The position numbers were made by a program, and so were the translations under genes. Shown here in pieces: positions 6,733-7,799 of a stretch of 7,799 nt of DNA. This DNA comes from JAWOGN01 sp046496815 (GTDB lineage: Bacteria > Desulfobacterota > DSM-4660 > Desulfatiglandales > Desulfatiglandaceae): assembly GCA_046496815.1 (NCBI GenBank), contig JAWOGN010000121.1:1-7799 (forward strand), in the 5' to 3' direction. The stretch's first letter is position 1, and each line of letters opens with the position of its first letter. The notes under the pieces are model-generated. The model had not been told where the DNA came from. It saw only the letters and a program-made list of their open reading frames with translations, and made no database searches.

Positions 6733-6776
6733 TTCATTTCTCCGATAATTTTTCTCTTAAAATATGTTTAAATTAA

Positions 6777-6805
6777 TATTTAACACAATAAAAATGGATT
6801 TTCAA
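6777..6805 (-). promoter_or_regulatory. Possible promoter of the RloA/RloB operon
   Basis: On the minus strand TTGAAA (6800-6805, 5 of 6 matches to the -35 consensus) is followed after 17 bp by TAAATA (6777-6782, a weak -10). It lies in the AT-rich gap 45 nt upstream of the ATPase start. No operator was recognised. Confidence 0.35.
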
Positions 6806-6843
6806 GAGAAAATAACTCGAAAAGGATCTTTATCTTTATCGCA

Positions 6844-6907
6844 GACTATACGGATTTCTCAGATGGTTTTAATGTTTCAATCAGTGCAATCAGAGCCATC
6901 CATGGTC
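6844..6907. repeat. Degenerate second copy of the 'cggat / atcagtgc' repeat
   Basis: The stretch has the same layout as 4723-4790: an acggat-containing left part, a T-rich middle and the right part AATCAGTGCAATCAG (compare AATCAGTGCTATCTG at 4766-4780). Its arms pair poorly. It lies between the RloA-like ATPase gene and the brxC-like remnant, so related repeats bracket the RloA/RloB pair. Confidence 0.45.
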
Positions 6908-7262
6908 TACCCAATCTGAATATGCTGCCCGGATTTGATGGAGGCTTCCATCTTTTGCCTGAGTTCATCAATACATTTATTGATATCCTCAATACTCTCC
7001 GGATGGGTTTTTCCTGCCAATTCAGAAGGTTTGATCACGCAACGGGGTTTGATTTTCGGTGGATCACTGACACCGGGTTTTGGTTCTCTCTTCTTGTTTG
7101 AAAACTCTTCAATCTTTGCAACAGCCATCAAAGGCCTTTTCAGCCTGCTGCTCAAGTTGGGTCAAATGGGCAATACTTTCGATCTGATTAACCTCGTGTC
7201 TAAGTTTATCGAAAGACCCCAAACAATTATACTCCAGCTCTTTATCTCCCTGAGGCAATATT
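6907..7262 (-). pseudogene. brxC: 3' remnant of a BrxC-like BREX ATPase gene, frameshifted
   Basis: Two overlapping minus-strand frames form one protein end. The upstream frame gives FDKLRHEVNQIESIAHLTQL and then EQQAEKAFD. The downstream frame gives AVAKIEEF and ends KPRCVIKPSELAGK...IDELRQKMEASIKSGQHIQIG. Deleting one C at 7125/7126 fuses them as ...EKAFDAVAKIEEF.... The ending, with a KPR-V-KPSEL block, an acidic helix and a final R/H-IQI, matches my memory of BrxC, the roughly 1200-residue ATPase essential for BREX type 1 phage defence. Everything upstream of about residue -115 from the end is absent: just above, plus-strand transposase sequence begins. With no start, no ATPase domain and a frameshift it cannot work. 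The left boundary is the real stop at 6907; the right boundary is approximate. An alternative is a C-terminus of another large helical protein with a similar tail. Confidence 0.6.
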
Positions 7263-7502
7263 CTTCGAGATGCGAAATGGACGGAGAGCGTTGCTGTGGG
7301 CAGCGAGGCGTTTGTCACCGCCACGAAGGAAGACCTTGGAGACAAGGGCGAGGGGCACGCGGTGATTGGTTGTGATGGGAGCTATGAACTCCGGGAATCC
7401 CCAGCGGGTTACAAGGGCATTTTTGAGCATAAGAAATTGGCTCTAAGGCCTCAGAGTGCTTTTGGCGAAATACTGATTGAAAATCAATATGATGGCTCGT
7501 GA
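7254..7502 (+). pseudogene. C-terminal fragment of a REP-associated (IS200-like, Y1) transposase
   Basis: The frame opens after a stop at 7251 and reads LRDAKWTESVAVGSEAFV, then TKEDLGDKGEGHAVIG, then GSYELRESPAGYKGIFEHKK, ending at 7502. The WTESVAVGSEAFV - LG - GSYELRE order is typical of the C-terminal part of Y1_Tnp/REP-associated tyrosine transposases of about 200-240 residues. The N-terminal HUH catalytic domain with its histidine pair and the nucleophilic tyrosine are missing, so only about 82 residues remain and no activity is possible. A Met at 7296 is internal and has no ribosome binding site. The fragment abuts the brxC-like remnant in opposite orientation, consistent with an insertion followed by deletion. 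Confidence 0.65.
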
Positions 7503-7616
7503 TGGCTTGGTCCGACCCCAGACACCGTCAAGTACAACATCATGGAGAAGCTGGAAGCAGACCCCATTACCGACCTGACCCAGATCGCCCTCAGAAAAAA
7601 TTTCATCGAGCTCTAG
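7503..7616 (+). pseudogene. Unidentified C-terminal coding fragment
   Basis: Directly after the transposase stop, in the same frame, codons give TPDTVKYNIMEKLEADPITD and then LTQIALRKNFIEL before a TAG stop at 7614-7616. The amino-acid composition and G/C-rich third positions look like a genuine protein end of about 35 residues. There is no start codon with a ribosome binding site. I do not recognise the family. It is likely the tail of another broken gene. Confidence 0.35.
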
Positions 7617-7656
7617 GGATTTTCTCTATCGTGACGCTTTTGGCTGTACACAACAT
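7603..7656 (-). other. Micro-ORF with strong ribosome binding site (possible gene-start stub)
   Basis: AAAGGAGG at 7665-7672 lies 8 nt upstream of an ATG at 7656 that opens MLCTAKSVTIEKIPRAR and stops after 17 codons. A near-perfect ribosome binding site before so short a frame suggests the start of a gene whose body has been deleted; the frame ends inside the fragment of opposite orientation at 7503-7616. A leader peptide is an alternative. Confidence 0.3.
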
Positions 7657-7679
7657 GTGCTAGTCCTCCTTTCAATCAT

Positions 7680-7712
7680 CTACTTCATATTGTGAACAAA
7701 AAAACTTGTCAT
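7680..7712 (-). other. Micro-ORF of 10 codons with strong ribosome binding site
   Basis: AAGGAGG at 7719-7725 precedes an ATG at 7712 by 6 nt; the frame reads MTSFFVHNMK and stops. It lies just upstream of the stub at 7603-7656 on the same strand. It may be a leader peptide or a second remnant. The rest of 7713-7799 shows nothing I can support. Confidence 0.25.
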
Positions 7713-7799
7713 TTTTTTCCTCCTTAAATCCAACACTTCCCACTTTTGAGAAATAACCTAGAGAAAACCAGGGTTCTCCCGATAGACAAGAGCGAATTG

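Noticed and set aside
7761..7778. Small palindrome GAGAA/TTCTC near the right end
   Set aside because: Only five pairs with a poor interior and no T-run; within chance expectation.

Overview
The window looks like a stretch of a mesophilic, moderate-GC bacterial chromosome. A deltaproteobacterial (Desulfobacterota-type) origin is my guess from the mixture of gene types: a small cupin, a REP-associated Y1 transposase fragment, MNT/HEPN genes and 'cacggat' intergenic repeats. Nothing in the sequence fixes the taxon. No rRNA, tRNA or CRISPR array was seen.

Left part (1-1409): two small minus-strand genes. The first encodes a cupin-like protein that breaks off into a low-information tail near the window edge. 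The second encodes an exported protein of unknown function. Between them and the next large gene lies an inverted pair of related micro-genes, both starting MK...KILHRAYS. They share a 24-bp perfect inverted repeat; one copy is frameshifted and the other is open for 59 codons behind a strong ribosome binding site.

Centre (1410-4103): one large, intact plus-strand gene for a P2-type cation-transporting ATPase of the Ca2+/Mn2+ pump class, with all catalytic motifs in place.

Right part (4091-7799): a minus-strand defence island in partial decay. From right to left it holds (i) debris of a C-terminal Y1 transposase fragment, an unidentified C-terminal fragment and two micro-ORFs behind strong ribosome binding sites; (ii) the frameshifted C-terminal end of what I read as BrxC, the large ATPase of BREX type 1 phage defence; (iii) an intact two-gene operon of a RloA/AbiLi-like AAA ATPase and a RloB/AbiLii-like TOPRIM-type protein, joined by a TGATG stop/start overlap; (iv) an MNT nucleotidyltransferase antitoxin, intact; and (v) its HEPN toxin partner, which has an out-of-frame internal deletion and whose remnant runs 13 nt into the 3' end of the convergent cation pump gene. 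Related 'cacggat / atcagtgc' hairpin repeats lie on both sides of the RloA/RloB pair, which makes that pair look like a discrete insert or a survivor among decaying neighbours.

The best candidate for an active system is the RloA/RloB-like (AbiL-like) pair. The two-gene architecture is known, so it is not a new system type. The least explained item is the inverted twin micro-gene pair at 857-1331.
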